Source: Primula veris (lineage: Eukaryota; Streptophyta; Magnoliopsida; Ericales; Primulaceae). From it: 64,000 nt of DNA. How positions within the stretch are numbered: the stretch's first letter is position 1; every line of letters begins with the position of its first letter. The DNA lies in contig OY821745.1 of NCBI GenBank assembly GCA_963682055.1, forward strand, positions 11,229,501-11,293,500, in the 5' to 3' direction. The notes under the pieces are model-generated. The model saw only the letters and a list, made by a program, of their open reading frames with translations. It did not search any database and had not been told where the DNA came from. Shown in pieces: positions 14,211 through 28,400 of the stretch. Position numbers and translations under genes: made by a program.

Positions 14211-14565
14211 AGAGCAACCGCATCAGTTCCTTTATATCACCAATTTACACTTATCGGTTTCCTTATCCATTACCTTAAATATACCTGAACTCAAATATCG
14301 CTCAAATACAAGAAATCAAGATATTCGCTTATAATTAAAATAATAATTTATCTCTATCACTTTTCTTTTATTCTTTCTCATTTATTTGTACTTTTCACAT
14401 ATAAATTAATAAAATAACAAAAATATAATTGTATAGTTGTGATAGAGAAATTGATAAAAAAAACTGATAATTTGTATAAACCAAAAGGTTTAATTATAAA
14501 TTGTAAAAATATACTTTTTATTTTAAATATGAGAAACCGTTTAAGTTATTTAACGTGGTTGCTCT
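14211..14565. mobile_element. Small MITE with AGAGCAACC ends
   Basis: The left end AGAGCAACCGC and right end GTGGTTGCTCT are inverted repeats with one mismatch, bounding about 355 bp of AT-rich, non-coding sequence. The flanking trinucleotides (TTA and ACT) do not match, so superfamily and target duplication remain open. Confidence 0.45.
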
Positions 14566-14726
14566 ACTAAATTAATTTGGTTGAAAAAAATTGATATAAG
14601 TATATTAAAATATAGTAATATTTAGTTATGCTAATAAATTTGATAGGAAACCTGAAAAAATATATAAAGTTAAACTGTTACGCTAAAAATATAAAATCGA
14701 TGCTTATTATATATATATATATCATT

Positions 14727-14835
14727 CTATTTATTATAATAAGTCAACACAAGTCAAATGAGACTGTCCAATTTAATCATTTTTTTTTTTTTTAAATACC
14801 ACTGCATTTTCATATTAATTATAATTATATTTTTA
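14727..14835 (+). repeat. Fragment of a Helitron-like repeat family
   Basis: The start, TATTATAATAAGTCAACA, and the later words GAGACTG and CCAATTT match, with substitutions, the start of the repeat at 40791-41087 inside the bL27 gene. No matching 3' end with hairpin and CTAG was found here, so it looks truncated. It lies about 130 bp upstream of the PheRS alpha start codon. Confidence 0.4.
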
Positions 14836-14968
14836 TAAGGTTAACTATCGGCACCTCGGTGTAATTACCTTAGTAACCGCCGCCCTTTTTATTTCCATCA
14901 GTGAAAAGAACCCTAGCTAAAAAAGAGTGAAAAGAGAGATATATTATATATATATAGAGAGAGAGAGA

Positions 14969-16447
14969 ATGGCGGAGGAGGCGGTGCTGGGTTATTTAGA
15001 GAAGAACGAAGAGATATCGGACTCTGGCAAATTCGCAGAATTAAACAAAATCGATCACCAGGACCTTACTAACGTTATTAAGAGCTTACACGGCTTTAGA
15101 TTCGTCCATGCTCAGGTCCCATTCTCGTTGATCTATTCGTGTATATTTCGTAACTTTCTGTAATTTATATATTTCCTAGGTTTTTTTTTAGAATTAACTT
15201 TGCGGGCTTCGTAAGGATAAGGGGTGTTGACATAAACTATTAGTATTATTATAGATATATACTAGCAACGGTGCGCCCACTGGTGTAGCACGTAAATGTG
15301 TAAATTGTTCTTGGGTATCACACACAAATTATTTAACCAACATAAATTAATCTTAACATGAGAAATAATAATAGTACCTGATTGGAGAAGAGAGAGTGCG
15401 CAGTGCAGACAGAGGGAGGGGGAATCTTTTTAGGGTGTTATTTCCACGATTGAAATAATGGGTACTTTAACCGTTCCTTTTAAGCAGTTATCATTTTTAA
15501 ATTTTGTAAATTGATTAAAATTAAGGATAATTTTGCAATTATTTTGTTTCAAGGCTTCATAAGGGGTCTAGACATATAGTATTAGTTATAATAATATATA
15601 TATATAATAGTGAACGACACCCACACGATGCATGGTTTAACGTGTGATTTTGTGTGACGGACTGATGATGATGAAATGAAAAATAATTAAAAGAAACATT
15701 AGAATTGATCAAGTACTGTTAGTAGTAAAAGCTTTGAAATATATTGAGTGATTAAATACACAGACGACTGCAAATCTTACCTTCAAAAGGGTTGGGCCTC
15801 TCCATGCCCTTCGACTCTCTCTAATTTACTGTGTGTAGTTTTAAATAATTTGATAGTTACAACTTACAATATAATAAGCGCGGATAAAGACGTGGGAAGT
15901 TAACTGGACGGTTACAAATTAGAGCAGCTTTTTTAGTCAGCGGGTTTAAATTGCTTAAGGATTTTATGTAATTTGTCTATTTGACAGGGGTATTTTGGAA
16001 ATTAAGTTTGCCGGCTTCGTAAGCCCCTCCTCACATAAACTAATAGTATAGATATAGATGCTCACTATGTATAGTGATGGATAAATCATTGTTTGATATC
16101 TCTCGTTTAGTAAATCTTACTCCCTCTGTTACATATTACTTGTCCACTATGAATATACTTGCATTTGGGGATGCATAATTTTCGTAACTAGATTTCCGAA
16201 ATAACAAATTTGGAAGAAAACTTTACAAATTCAATTTAAGTATGTAAATTTTTTCAAATTTGTTATTTTAGCAATTCAGGTATGTATGATTTTCTACTCC
16301 CTTTGTCCTAGTTTAATTGGAGTTTTGGAAATACGTGCAATTATAGGAATATATATATCAAAATAACAAGTTTTTAAAATTTGTTCTACTATTCTAAGTG
16401 AATAACTTTTGAAGATTGAAATTTTGTCATTTTAAGGAAAATTATAC

Positions 16448-16484
<37 letters not shown>

Positions 16485-19400
16485 CTCGCCATCTGTTTGT
16501 TGATTTGTTTTTATCATTCGTTTAATTTCGCATGATTGGTTAAAAATGGTAGGTAAAAATTAGATGGTGATTAAGCGGGGTTAGGCGATAGGCGGTCTAT
16601 TTTTGTCTAGGACCGCTTGGTTAAAAACGTGATAAATAATGATTTTGGGAGTTTTATGATTCTGAGTTTGAGGATGTATAATCTTTGTTTAGTAGCTATT
16701 GTTTTGTATACAATTAAGTTTGTCTAATCTTTTAGTTTAACTGTTTTTGAACTAGTTTGTTGATACTAATTTCAATGTTAAGTAGAGTTGGAGAAACAAG
16801 CACAAATGTACCTGAACTAATAGAGCATTTAACATTTTTTTTTGAACCCTAGGATTGAATAATATTGCGTGTGCCGAGTTGGCCAAATGCGTGGTACAGT
16901 CACATGCTTCCCTAACTGACCTACTTAATTCAAATCGATAACGCTATTTTTGTTTTCCCAACAATTCAGATTTTCCTTGTAGGCGAATGACTCAAATGGA
17001 AAGTGCAAAGAGGGTTCAAGCTTTCACAAGAAGTAGTTTATTTATATGAAGTAGCTGTGATTTATTTACATGAATGGCGCAAATAGATTTTCTTTTAGAA
17101 ATCAATTAGGCCAATTAGATAATTAAGTATTGTGTCGGGCCGCTTCTAGATTATTTCTGTGAAAGAGCTCGAGAAGATAGGCTGCGAGGGAGTTCTTTGT
17201 TCCTAGTGGATTCTTTTTTATATTTGCCCGATCAGTTAGTATAACTACGGATGCACGAATTTTAAGACATTTACAAAGATCTAATTTGGGAATCAAGAAA
17301 AAGACATAACTTTATTTTTAATTCTAAACTGAAATCCACCTTCCTTTGTATTTACGGTGAAGCTTGTTTGGTTACCCAGTTTCACGCCTGACTCCGCAAC
17401 TGCTAAGGGACGGGTAAATGGGGAGCTATTCGTAATTCAAGCTTCGGTCTTTATTAAGTTATTGAAAACAGATTAAATGTATTTAGGAGTCAAATGAGAT
17501 ATCCTGGGACAAGGTGTGCCAAACTATACTTCTTTGTTTAGTTAGGCTAACACTACCTTGTTGACGTAGGACGGAAGCGTAAAATAGAATTAAAAGATCT
17601 TGTTCGTAACACACGAACGGGTGTGTTGCTCGATTACGTTCGAACGGGCGTGTTTTGCTGGAATCCACCAACGAAAATCTGGAATCCACCAGGAAATAAA
17701 CTAAAGTAAAGTACTTTATTGATTGGAAAATAATTGATGTCTTCATACCTCAATCATAGAGGTATATATAGAGTTGCTAACATCAATCCTAATCTGACTA
17801 TAACTAATCTAAATGAATCCTAATCTAAGTAGGAAATAAACTAATACTAAAGTTCTTAATCAGAATTGAAATAGAAATAACAAATCCAAGTTCCTAATCA
17901 TATTAGGAAAAGGAAACTAAGTTTCCTTGCCCTGTAAATCATTGGTGAATTTCTCAGCAAGCTTGTCCGCATCATTCCCTTCCACTTCAGAACAACTCGT
18001 CTCGATGTTGTAGTCTTCGGGGTAAATATGATCATCGGCTCCAATATACTCATAAATATCAGCCACATTGAAAGTCTTGGAAATCTTCATATGTTCGGGA
18101 AGATCAATCACGTAAGCATTATCATTAATCTTTTTCAAAACTTTGAATGGACCATACTTCTTTTGGTCGAGTTTTCTTTGACTTCCCCCACGTTCTTTTC
18201 GCAAGAAAATCATCACCAAGTCACCAACTTCAAAAACTTTATGACGCCTATGCGCATCTGCTGCAGCTTTGTACTTTGCATTTGAGGCCTCCAACTTTTT
18301 CTTTACCTGCTCAATAACATCCATATGTAGTTTCGCTAGATTATCAGCTGCAGAGCTCTTGTTAATCTCAGATGGAAGACGAACCAGGTCTACAACATGC
18401 ATGGGAGTTCGACGATAAACAATGGCAAATGGTGACTTTCCTGTCGAGCTATGCACTGCACTGTTATACGCGAACTCCGCTTGGGCAAGGGCAAAATCCC
18501 ATTGCTTCTTCCTCTCTTCACAAATACAACGAACTAAGTTACCCAATGTACGATTCACCACCTCCGTTTGTCCATCTGTTTGAGGGTGAGCTGTACTACT
18601 CAAACGAAGATCAGTGCCAAATTTCTTCCATAACGTGGACCAAAAATGTGCTAAAAATTTTGAGTCTCGATCAGATGTGATCGAGCGAGGTACTCCATGT
18701 AAACGAACAATTTCCTGAAAAAATAACTTGGCCACATGCGGTGCATCACTGGTAGTACGACATGGAATAAAATGTGCCATCTTAGAGAACCTGTCTACTA
18801 CTACGAAGATAGAATCCGAACCACGTTGAGTACGAGGCAACCCCAAAACAAAATCCATTGACAAGTCTTCCCAAGGTTGATTAGGAACGGGTAGAGGCAT
18901 GTACAAACCTGTATTTTGTCCTTGTCCCTTTTGCTCTTGACAAACCGAACACTTTCTTACAAACCTTCCAGCGTCTCTCTTCAATTGTGGCCAAAAGTAA
19001 CGCTCCTCAAGGCTAGCAATTGTTTTATCTCGGCCCAAGTGTCCACTTAACCCGCCAGCATGTAATTCTCGAAGCAACTTCTCTCGAAGCGAAGTACGCG
19101 GAATGCACAAACGATTCCCCTTAAAAAGAAACCCATTTTGCTCCAAGAAATCTCCCAGTGGTTGATCTGCTAAATGCTTTGCCCATATGGACATAAAGTC
19201 TTCATCTTGCTCATATAGCTCCTTCAAAAAATCAAACCCCACGACTTCCTGGCTAACTGTGATCAACAAAGCAGCACGCCTACTTAATGCATCAGCGACC
19301 TTGTTAGTAGCTCCAGACTTATGCTTGATAACGTAATTAAATTGCCCAAAATATGCTGCCCAACGAACGTGCATCTTATTCTTCAAATCTCGCTGATTTT

Positions 19401-22400
19401 TAAAATGCACCAATGATTGATGATCCGAATAGATCACAAACTCTCGTGGTAACAAATAATGCTCCCAGGTTTTCAATGCTCGGAACACTGCATATAACTC
19501 TTGCTCATAAGTTGACCACGTTTGCCTAGCCTCGTTAAGTTTCTCACTGAAATATGCAACCGGCCTTCCGTGTTGAGACAACACTCCACCAATTCCAGTT
19601 CCACATGCATCACATTCAATTTCAAAAATTTTCTCAAAATCTGGTAACGCCAAAATAGGTGCAGACGTTAACATATGTTTGATTTCCTTAAAACTATAAG
19701 CAGCAGTTTCGGTCCATTCAAATTTCTCTCCTTTTTTCTTCCTTAAACAATCTGTTATAGGTGCTGCAACACTGCTGAAATTTCGAATGAAACGCCGATA
19801 AAACGTCGCAAGCCCGTGAAAACTTCGTACTTCAGTCAACGAGGATGGGGTTGGCCAATCACGAATCGCCTTTATTTTCTGCTCATCCACGTGTATTCCT
19901 TCAGAGCTCACGATGTATCCCAAAAATAAAACCTTGTTTGTCATGAAACAACATTTTTTCATGTTGACAAATAATTCATTATCTTGCAACACTTGCAACA
20001 CACTCCTCAAATGTTCAATATGCTCAACTTCGTTGCGACTATAGATTAAAATATCATCAAAATAAACCACCACATACTTACCAAAGAATGGTTTTAGCAT
20101 CTGGTTCATTAGTCGCATAAAAGTACTTGGTGCATTCGAAAGGCCGAAAGGCATCACCAACCATTCATACAATCCGTCCTTCGTTTTGAAAGCCGTCTTC
20201 CATTCATCACCAGGCTTTATACGAATTTGATGATATCCACTCCTTAAATCAATTTTTGAAAATACGTTTGACCCTGCCAATTGATCCAACATATCATCTA
20301 ACCTTGGTATAGGAAATCGGTATTGCACTGTGATCTTATTAATAGCTCTACTGTCGACACACATACGCCAAGATCCATCTTTCTTTGGCACTAGTAAAGC
20401 GGGCACTGCACAAGGACTAATACTCTCTCTCACATACCCTTTATGCAATAAACTTTCAACTTGTTCCTGTAGAATTTTATTCTCTTTAGGGTTCATCCGA
20501 TAATGTGGCAGGTTCGGTAATCGTGCTCCAGGAACAAAATCTATCCGGTGCTGAATATCACGCATTGGAGGTAGCTGATCTGGTTCGAGCGTTACACCTC
20601 GAAACTCTTTTAGTAACTCTTTTATCAGCTCTGGTATTTCGAACTCTTCATATTCATATGCTGCCTTAGCGACCAGAGCTAAAACACCACCAAACTCTTT
20701 GATATCACAAGAAAACTCGTTGACAGAATTAGAAATAGCCAACAAAGTTTTCCCTTCCACTTTAGAAGCTTTCGACATACTTCCTGTTGGAACTACCATA
20801 ATTTTTTTTCCTTGCCACTCAAAATAATATGTATTTTCTCTTCCTTTATGGACAGAATCAACATCAAATTGCCATGGCCTACCCAATAATATATTGCATG
20901 CATCCATCTCCACAACATCACAAATAACCTCAGACTTATAAAACTTTCCCATAGACAAAGGTACTTTGCAAATACGTGTTACCTGTATGGAGGGTCCTTT
21001 CTGGATCCAACCAATTTGATAAGGAGCTGGGTGTGGCTCGGTGCGTAGCTTAAGATGATCCACAACTTTTTTTGCGATCAGGTTCTCACAACTACAACTG
21101 TCGATAATCAAACTGCATATTTCCTCGCCAACCCGACATTTTGCTTGGAAAATTTTTCTTCGCTGGCTTAATTCTTCTACCTTTGGTGAACACAAAATCC
21201 TTTGAACGACTAGAGTAACATCATCTTGCTCTTCCCCACAAATATCATATGTGCTTCCCTCTTCCTCTTCGACATAATTTGGGTCATCCTCATCTTCCGT
21301 TGAGTTTACCATATGAACCGGCCTTCTCTCAGGACACTCGTTTGATCGATGCCCTGGTTGTTGGCACCTATAACACTTCCCACTATTCGGCCTTGCATAA
21401 GAATTATTTGTGGCTATTTGTCCAGGTGTAGGTCGTTTCGGGATCACCGCAGATTTTGCTGCAGGGTCTTTATTATCAATTTGAGGTTGTCGTGAATTTT
21501 CAAAAATTTTGTTAGAAGACTCCCCAGTAACTTTCCGAAAGAAGGAGGAACGACCCGCTTGTTGAGACAGTCGTGCTTCTGCCCTAGAAGCCATCTCCCT
21601 AGCATTTGCTAATGAATGAATTGGTTGTACACCCATCTTATCCTGAATTTCATACTTCAAGCCTCTCATAAAACGAGCAATTTGATGATCTTCGGCTTCA
21701 TTGACATCACAGCGAGATTGTAGCCTCAAGAACTCCTCTGTATAACCAGCCACAGTACGTGTCCCTTGTCGGCAATCTAAGAACTGCCTATATAAGGCTT
21801 GGACATAATCTCTAGGAAGAAAACGCCCTTGTAATAACTCTTTCATCATAGCCCACTCTCTAATGGGCTGTCTGCGTTGCCTATAGCGTTCTTCGCAAAT
21901 ACTTTGCCACCATGCGCCAGCACCTCCCTTCATCTTGTACGCAACAATAGAAACCTTACGCTCTTCATCAACATCCATAATCTCAAAAAATCTCTCCACC
22001 TCATTCACCCAATCCAAGAATGCTTCTACTTCTAGATTCCCGTTGAAAACAGGAATCTCTGCCTTGATCCTATAACCGTCGTAATCCTCCCGTCGCCCCC
22101 GATTATTGCCTGGAACAACGACACCATCACCTTCCAGAATAGGTGGTGGTTGTCGCTGGTTGTTCCCGCTTTTTATTAACGTAAGAAGCTCCCGAAGTTG
22201 GTTGCTCACCTCAGCAACCTCGACCCCCATTGACTCAACCTTAGCCTCTAGAGATTGAATACGAGCTTCGTCCATAGCTCTGATACCACCTGACGTAGGA
22301 CGGAAGCGTAAAATAGAATTAAAAGATCTTGTTCGTAACACACGAACGGGTGTGTTGCTCGATTACGTTCGAACGGGCGTGTTTTGCTGGAATCCACCAA

Positions 22401-25400
22401 CGAAAATCTGGAATCCACCAGGAAATAAACTAAAGTAAAGTACTTTATTGATTGGAAAATAATTGATGTCTTCATACCTCAATCATAGAGGTATATATAG
22501 AGTTGCTAACATCAATCCTAATCTGACTATAACTAATCTAAATGAATCCTAATCTAAGTAGGAAATAAACTAATACTAAAGTTCTTAATCAGAATTGAAA
22601 TAGAAATAACAAATCCAAGTTCCTAATCATATTAGGAAAAGGAAACTAAGTTTCCTTGCCCTGTAAATCATTGGTGAATTTCTCAGCAAGCTTGTCCGCA
22701 TCACTTGTTTTCTTAGTAAATCATTGAAATTTTTTTTCAATTTTTTTAATAAGGGGCAATTAGCATAAACATACTCTACACCTATTATATTAACAAAAGC
22801 ATACACTCAAAAGTTAAATTATCAAAAATATACCTTCAATTAATAATTAATAAAAAACAAAAAAGCTAATTCATCACTCCCAATCTCTTTCCTCTCTCTT
22901 TCCTCCTTTCACTCTCTGCTCCTCTCACCCTCTCTCCAATCTCTCTCTCCCTCCGATCTCTCTCCTCCTCCTTCTTACTCTCTCCGATCTCTCTCTTTCC
23001 GATCTCTCTCCTCATCCTCCTTCTATTTTTTTGATCTTTTTCTTCTCCTCTGTCTCTCTCCGATCTTTCTCTTCCGTAGAGATTGAGACGGACACATCTG
23101 CAGAAATGGGCGGAGAGGGTATAGAGCGAGATCGAAAACTCGAAGTTGATGTCGACGGAGATACGGTCGTTGAAGGAGAGGCCCACGACGGCGACGTGAT
23201 AGTTCGAGATCGGAGGACGGGTAAGAGTTGGATTTGTTAATTAGTGTATAATGTTGAAAAATAAGTGTATGAATTACGTGAATTAAGGGTATGGAGTTGA
23301 AAATTATGTATATGAATTATGTAAGTAAGGATATGAATTATGTAAATTGGGGTATGAACTTTGAAAATAAGGGTGAACTCTACGAATCAGAATATGAACT
23401 TTTGGAATAATGGTATGAAAAATACAAATTAGGGTATGAACTTTTGAAATAAGGGTATGAACTTTTGGAATAAGGGTATGAAATATACAAACTAGGATAT
23501 GAACTTTTGGGTATGTTTTTGTTAATTAGAAATTTTTGGGTATGTTTTTGTTAATTTAGTTTGAAAAGTAGTATGTTTTGTTAATTTATCCTTTTAATAA
23601 TCACTTATTCTATTTATTTATAACTTGAAACTCAAAAAATTGAAAAATAAATAAACATTTATATATTTTTCGAATTATATATCTTTAAAATGCCAAATAA
23701 TAAATAAACAATAACAAACCCAAAAAGTTATAAAAACATGAAAATCAAATTTTTCTTAAAAGTAACTATCAACAAAATGGTGAAATCATTGACTTCAGGA
23801 AGAAAAATTTAGAATTTCCTAACATTTATAAGTGAGAACAAGGTATAGTTAGTCTAACTATGCAAAAGAGTATAATTAGGCAGTTAGGCTCCCCCTCTTG
23901 GATATCCTGAGGCTGAGTTTAGGTTGGTAATAGCTATTGTCTTTTTTTTTTTTGAAATATTTGCAGTTACTACTAGGAATGTGTTTCTTTGATATGACTT
24001 CAAAAAACAGTTGTTGATTTTGGTTGATCCAATGTGTTGCTCAATTGATACAATATTTATTTTAAGAATATCTGGCTGGGTGTTATCACTATAGATCTTA
24101 AAGTGATTTGTCATACGTACTCATTAACTTTCAAATGACTAGTTTGGGATTTTATCTTTACATAAATTCTCTTATATTGGTATAACCATCCCCTTAATAA
24201 ATGATGATTTGGAAGGGGAGAATGTAAATGATAAGATAGTTCTATAATTTTGCTGAAATCATAATAGACTTTATAAGGAGTCCTTTATGAAGCTATTCTA
24301 AGTAGCTTTTCTCAATTTGTCTTAGGATCTTCACTCCCCTGCCCCTTATTTCCGTTTACTTCCTTGGAACTATTTTCTAAATAGAAGGATCTTATAGTTG
24401 CACATCTCCAACACGGACTATGCATGATAACAAAACAATTAAAACTTATGCATGATAACAAAACAATTAAAACTTACCACACATTTAACAGTTCCTTACA
24501 GATGATAGATGGTATTATGCAGGACATCAAGAGAGAAAGATGGGTACTTACTGAAGAAGGAGAGGAATATGCTACTTCAAATTCACCAGAAGTACAGATT
24601 TTCTTGGCCATACCACCGGAGGGTATTCCTCCTGCTGAATTGCAGGTCATTTTTCTAGATTACTTTTCTTTAAATAATGATGCTATTATCAATACAAGGC
24701 TACCTAAGTCATCATGCTTTTCTCAAGTGATTTACTGTTAATTGTATTACCAATGCACCTCTTTAGCATATACTAATATTTAGATTTGAGATATGCTCTT
24801 TTGAATATCTTTTAGCATTAATTTTTGCATTATAATGATGGATTTATTTTTACTTCTGCAGAAGAAATTAGTCCCATCAGTTTTCAAGAAGAAGGAGGTT
24901 TATCAAGCCGGCTTTGCGGCTGCTAAAAAGAGTGGATGGATTCAGCTTGGAAAGCAACTGACAAGAACGGTAAATGCTATTTTCTAACATTGACACTAAA
25001 GAATTCCAGATTATACATTTATAAAGTATGACTAACTGCCCTTCTTTAATGAAACCAATTTTTATATTTGGTCTCTTTTCACTACCAAGCTGAAATAGAG
25101 ATTACAAAATCTGATATCTATGATCTGACCTGCTCTTATAATGTAGAATTTTACAGAACTTTGAATGAAAAGTAGGAATATGCTACTTATTTAAATAGCT
25201 TTCGCTGAAATGCGTCTTCCCTTAATGAAAAACATGCCAGACTCACTTTGCTCTCACAGTTTCCCCTGTGCATGATTTATGGTATTTTGTTGAAAATAGT
25301 AATGAATTTCGCAGCATTTACATAGGTCAGGATGTTCATATATTATACTGGTCCACTGACATCACCTAAATTGAGCTAAGAAATATTGGTCTTGTCTATG

Positions 25401-28400
25401 TGCTTTAGTAGGACTGGCTTTTGAGTCTTCTGTTCAAATGTCAGAAAATCAAGCCTTTGGCACTTTTCAAATATAGGTTACCAATAGCTTCAGCTGCAAT
25501 GCTCTTGAATTCGCAATGCGTTTCACTAGCAGCAGTTGGTATTAACGCAAAGGACAGCCTCATGATTATATCAAGTTATAATATTATGTATGACGTAGTA
25601 TTAAATCTAGTGCTAAAGAAAACTGGTTCGAATTACGTAAATGGATAAATCATAATTCATCTAATATTGTTTAATTGATGTAGGTTGAAAGTGTGCAAGA
25701 CGTAGTGAAGGATCTTCTTCTGCAGGTCCAAGGTGGCAAGGTAGTTGCATTTTTTCATTATATGGAAAAATAGAGTAGCTGTCATTTATGTTTAGCTTAT
25801 TCTGTTGCTGCGAGTTCTCGTTTTATTAAATTTTGACGTTACTTCATCTTTTTGTTGTAATCCTTTGCTGTCTTACTTGTTGCAATTTTTTGTGTTTCGC
25901 AGGTTCCGAAAGAGATCGAGGATCTGAAAAAAAGAAAGCTTGTTACTCTCAAGTAATATTCATTGTTATTGGTTTTGTTTTTTTGTGTTTGATTTATACT
26001 GTAAATATTTTGCCATATTAGAACTTTTGGGGTGAACATGTCATCTTTAAAAAAAAATCAGTTGCTTTTTTCCACTTGTCTTGCTTACTCTTTGGTCTTT
26101 TGTGTTTTTCTGGTAGGATCTGGAAGGGCTACACAGTTAAAAAAGGTCCTAACTATGCTCCAAAGAGGAAACAGTTTGCAACGGATTTGACTCGGGAAAA
26201 TCTGCAAAGGTATAACTCAAGAGGGTTGATGGTTATTTCTGGGAGGGACACTTTCCATTATCAATTGTGAATAAATCTTAATGTTCCATTTAAGATTATA
26301 TATGCTAACACAATAAGATTCATGATATAATTTATTCCCCCCCCATCTCTATGTTGATTTGACTTGTTTAAAGATCTCATATGTTCGAAATTTTGTCCGT
26401 TACATTCACGCTAATCAAACTTGGCTTAGGATTAGGCTGTTTGGCACTTTGGCTCTTAAAATCTGAAATCATCGTTAATTTTGTTTCGTTGCTTGCTACT
26501 AAACAGAATTGTACAAAGAGGTTATGTTTTCTCAACCAGTAGATTATATCCATCACGGTGGTATGTTTCTGTTCTAGCTTAGCATTCCATATTTGTTTGT
26601 CTAGCCTCCAAGTTTTAATAGTAAATTTCCGTTCTTAATTTTTATATTTTATTCGACCGCTATGACTTAGGTTGGTAAAAGAAAGGTAAGTCAATGTACT
26701 GAAAAATTTGCTTAAATTCTCAAATGCATGTAATTAAACCCTTCCATACAATGTAAGATGCATTCCGCTCTTTTATTTTCGTTTCTGTTAGGTTGTCCTT
26801 GTTATGGTTCTCCCTGTTGTACTCAGACACTCCATTTGTTAACCTAGACTTATCATTCCATAACATTACTTTTATTTCCGTGTGGCGAATGAAGAGTTTT
26901 AATGTCAGCTGATTAAAGTTGCATTCCCATGAAGTGGAACTTTACGAACCAGTTTTCTGGTTTTCTTAATATCAACCCCAATAGATTGGCCAAAGTTATC
27001 TTGCCAAATCACGTCCATTTACCCTACCCCCAGTGTTTTCTTTGGTGTGAAATTTTGTATTTTAATATACCACAAGACTTTATATTACTTTTTTTTTGTT
27101 TATTCCTGTAACATCCTGTCTATTGTGCTGATGGACTTGATGTAATTATTACAGGGGTGATTGGAAGGATTTGGAATTTAAGGAATATAACTTCAGTGCT
27201 AAAGGCCAGCCTATTGAAGGTGGTCACCTCCATCCAATATTGAAGGTTAGATCACAACTTTCCCTAACTTCAAGCTTTTCCTCTGGCAGATTGATTTATT
27301 TACTTAGTGAAAACTTTAAAAGAAACATGTACATAAGGAAGTGTGTATTTTTTTAGTGCAAGGGAATACTTTTAAGTTATTGCATGTTTGAATAGAGATT
27401 TACACACAGAGAGATGACTAGTTCTGATGACTAACAGGGACTAGCATGCCGTAAATTTCAAATATTGGTAAAATAAGCTAGGAAAATCTCTTTAAAGTCG
27501 TCGGATATTTATATATTGCTTCATTACCCATTCCCCATGGAGTGAATATTAAGTTTGTTTCAACCTTGTTATGGAAACTAGACTTGTACACTTGTATTGA
27601 ACCACTATGAGACCAGTGAAGTTATTTCTCAGCGAGTTGGAACTTGAGATTACAAACATAATCATTGGCAAGATTTGCATTGAAGAAAAAAGATGATTTA
27701 AAATATTAGCACTAGAAGTCCTAGATGGGGAAAATTATACCACCAGCGTTTCCAGCGTTTCTTGTGTATATGCTTCTTTGTTTTGTGTCAATTAGTAGGC
27801 TGCTACATGTTCTCATAGTTCTATTTTTTCCTTTTCGTCTCAGGTACGACAACAAATGAAAATGATTTTTCTTCATATGGGGTAAGTACTTATTCACGGC
27901 ATGCTTCGTATAAGAAATCATGAATCTTGAATCGTGAAGCAAGATGAATTTGCTTCATTTCTCTCCTTGGTGTTTTAAAGTATTTCATATTCTATTATTG
28001 GTTTTCTCACTACAGACTTTGTTGTATTGATAATAAACAGTAAATTTGAAATCAGAGACTGGTGGATTATGTAGAATACATCAGCTAAACTAAACTTGAC
28101 TAAAGATTGATACTGTAAACTTGTAAAGACTTTGAAATGATGATTTGGAAAATACCAGACAATATATACTGATAAGAAGTGCAGACAATAATATACCACT
28201 ATATCAGACAATTGACTGATGGGTTTCCTACGTCTTTCTTTTCCATCATTTTTCTTGGTATCGTGTAAAGCATAGACTATAAATCAACCTATTGGCTAAG
28301 ATCATGTGTAGTATCTATTCTTTTCAGTTTAATATTGAGTAGGTGTGCCAATGGCTTAGCGTTATTAGGGGAAATTCCATAACAATAGCCTGCTGTTGGG

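Larger units (their letters stand above)
12771..14968. other. NDUFS8 3' region and spacer to PheRS alpha
   Basis: The 3' UTR and AT-rich spacer. No further gene is recognised. It contains a MITE-like block at 14211-14565 and a short repeat fragment at 14727-14835 just upstream of the next gene. Confidence 0.5.
17562..22703 (-). mobile_element. Full-length Ty3/gypsy LTR retrotransposon, apparently intact
   Basis: 5142 bp in PheRS intron 1, antisense to the host gene. Two 413-bp LTRs start TGATGCGGAC and end TACGTCA (element strand), flanked by the 5-bp duplication CTTGT at 17557-17561 and 22704-22708. I found no difference between the LTRs by eye, so the insertion is very young. The primer binding site TGGTATCAGAGC (initiator Met tRNA) and a polypurine tract are in place, and one uninterrupted gag-pol frame fills the interior. 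The compact size, short LTRs and single ORF suggest a chromovirus-like (perhaps Reina-type) lineage. A chromodomain is not obvious, so the lineage is an inference. Both splice sites of the host intron are intact. Confidence 0.93.

Noticed and set aside
17483..17746. Paired ORFs in both gypsy LTRs (also 22248-22475)
   Set aside because: They are accidental frames in the LTR sequence and appear twice only because the LTR does.
18028..18680. Plus-strand ORFs antisense to gypsy pol (also 21249-21431)
   Set aside because: Shadows of the real minus-strand coding sequence, with no domain recognised.
23031..23240. 69-codon ORF with a GC-rich block in PheRS intron 1
   Set aside because: No known similarity, overlaps the CT tract of a repeat, and an opposite-strand ORF covers the same bases equally well.
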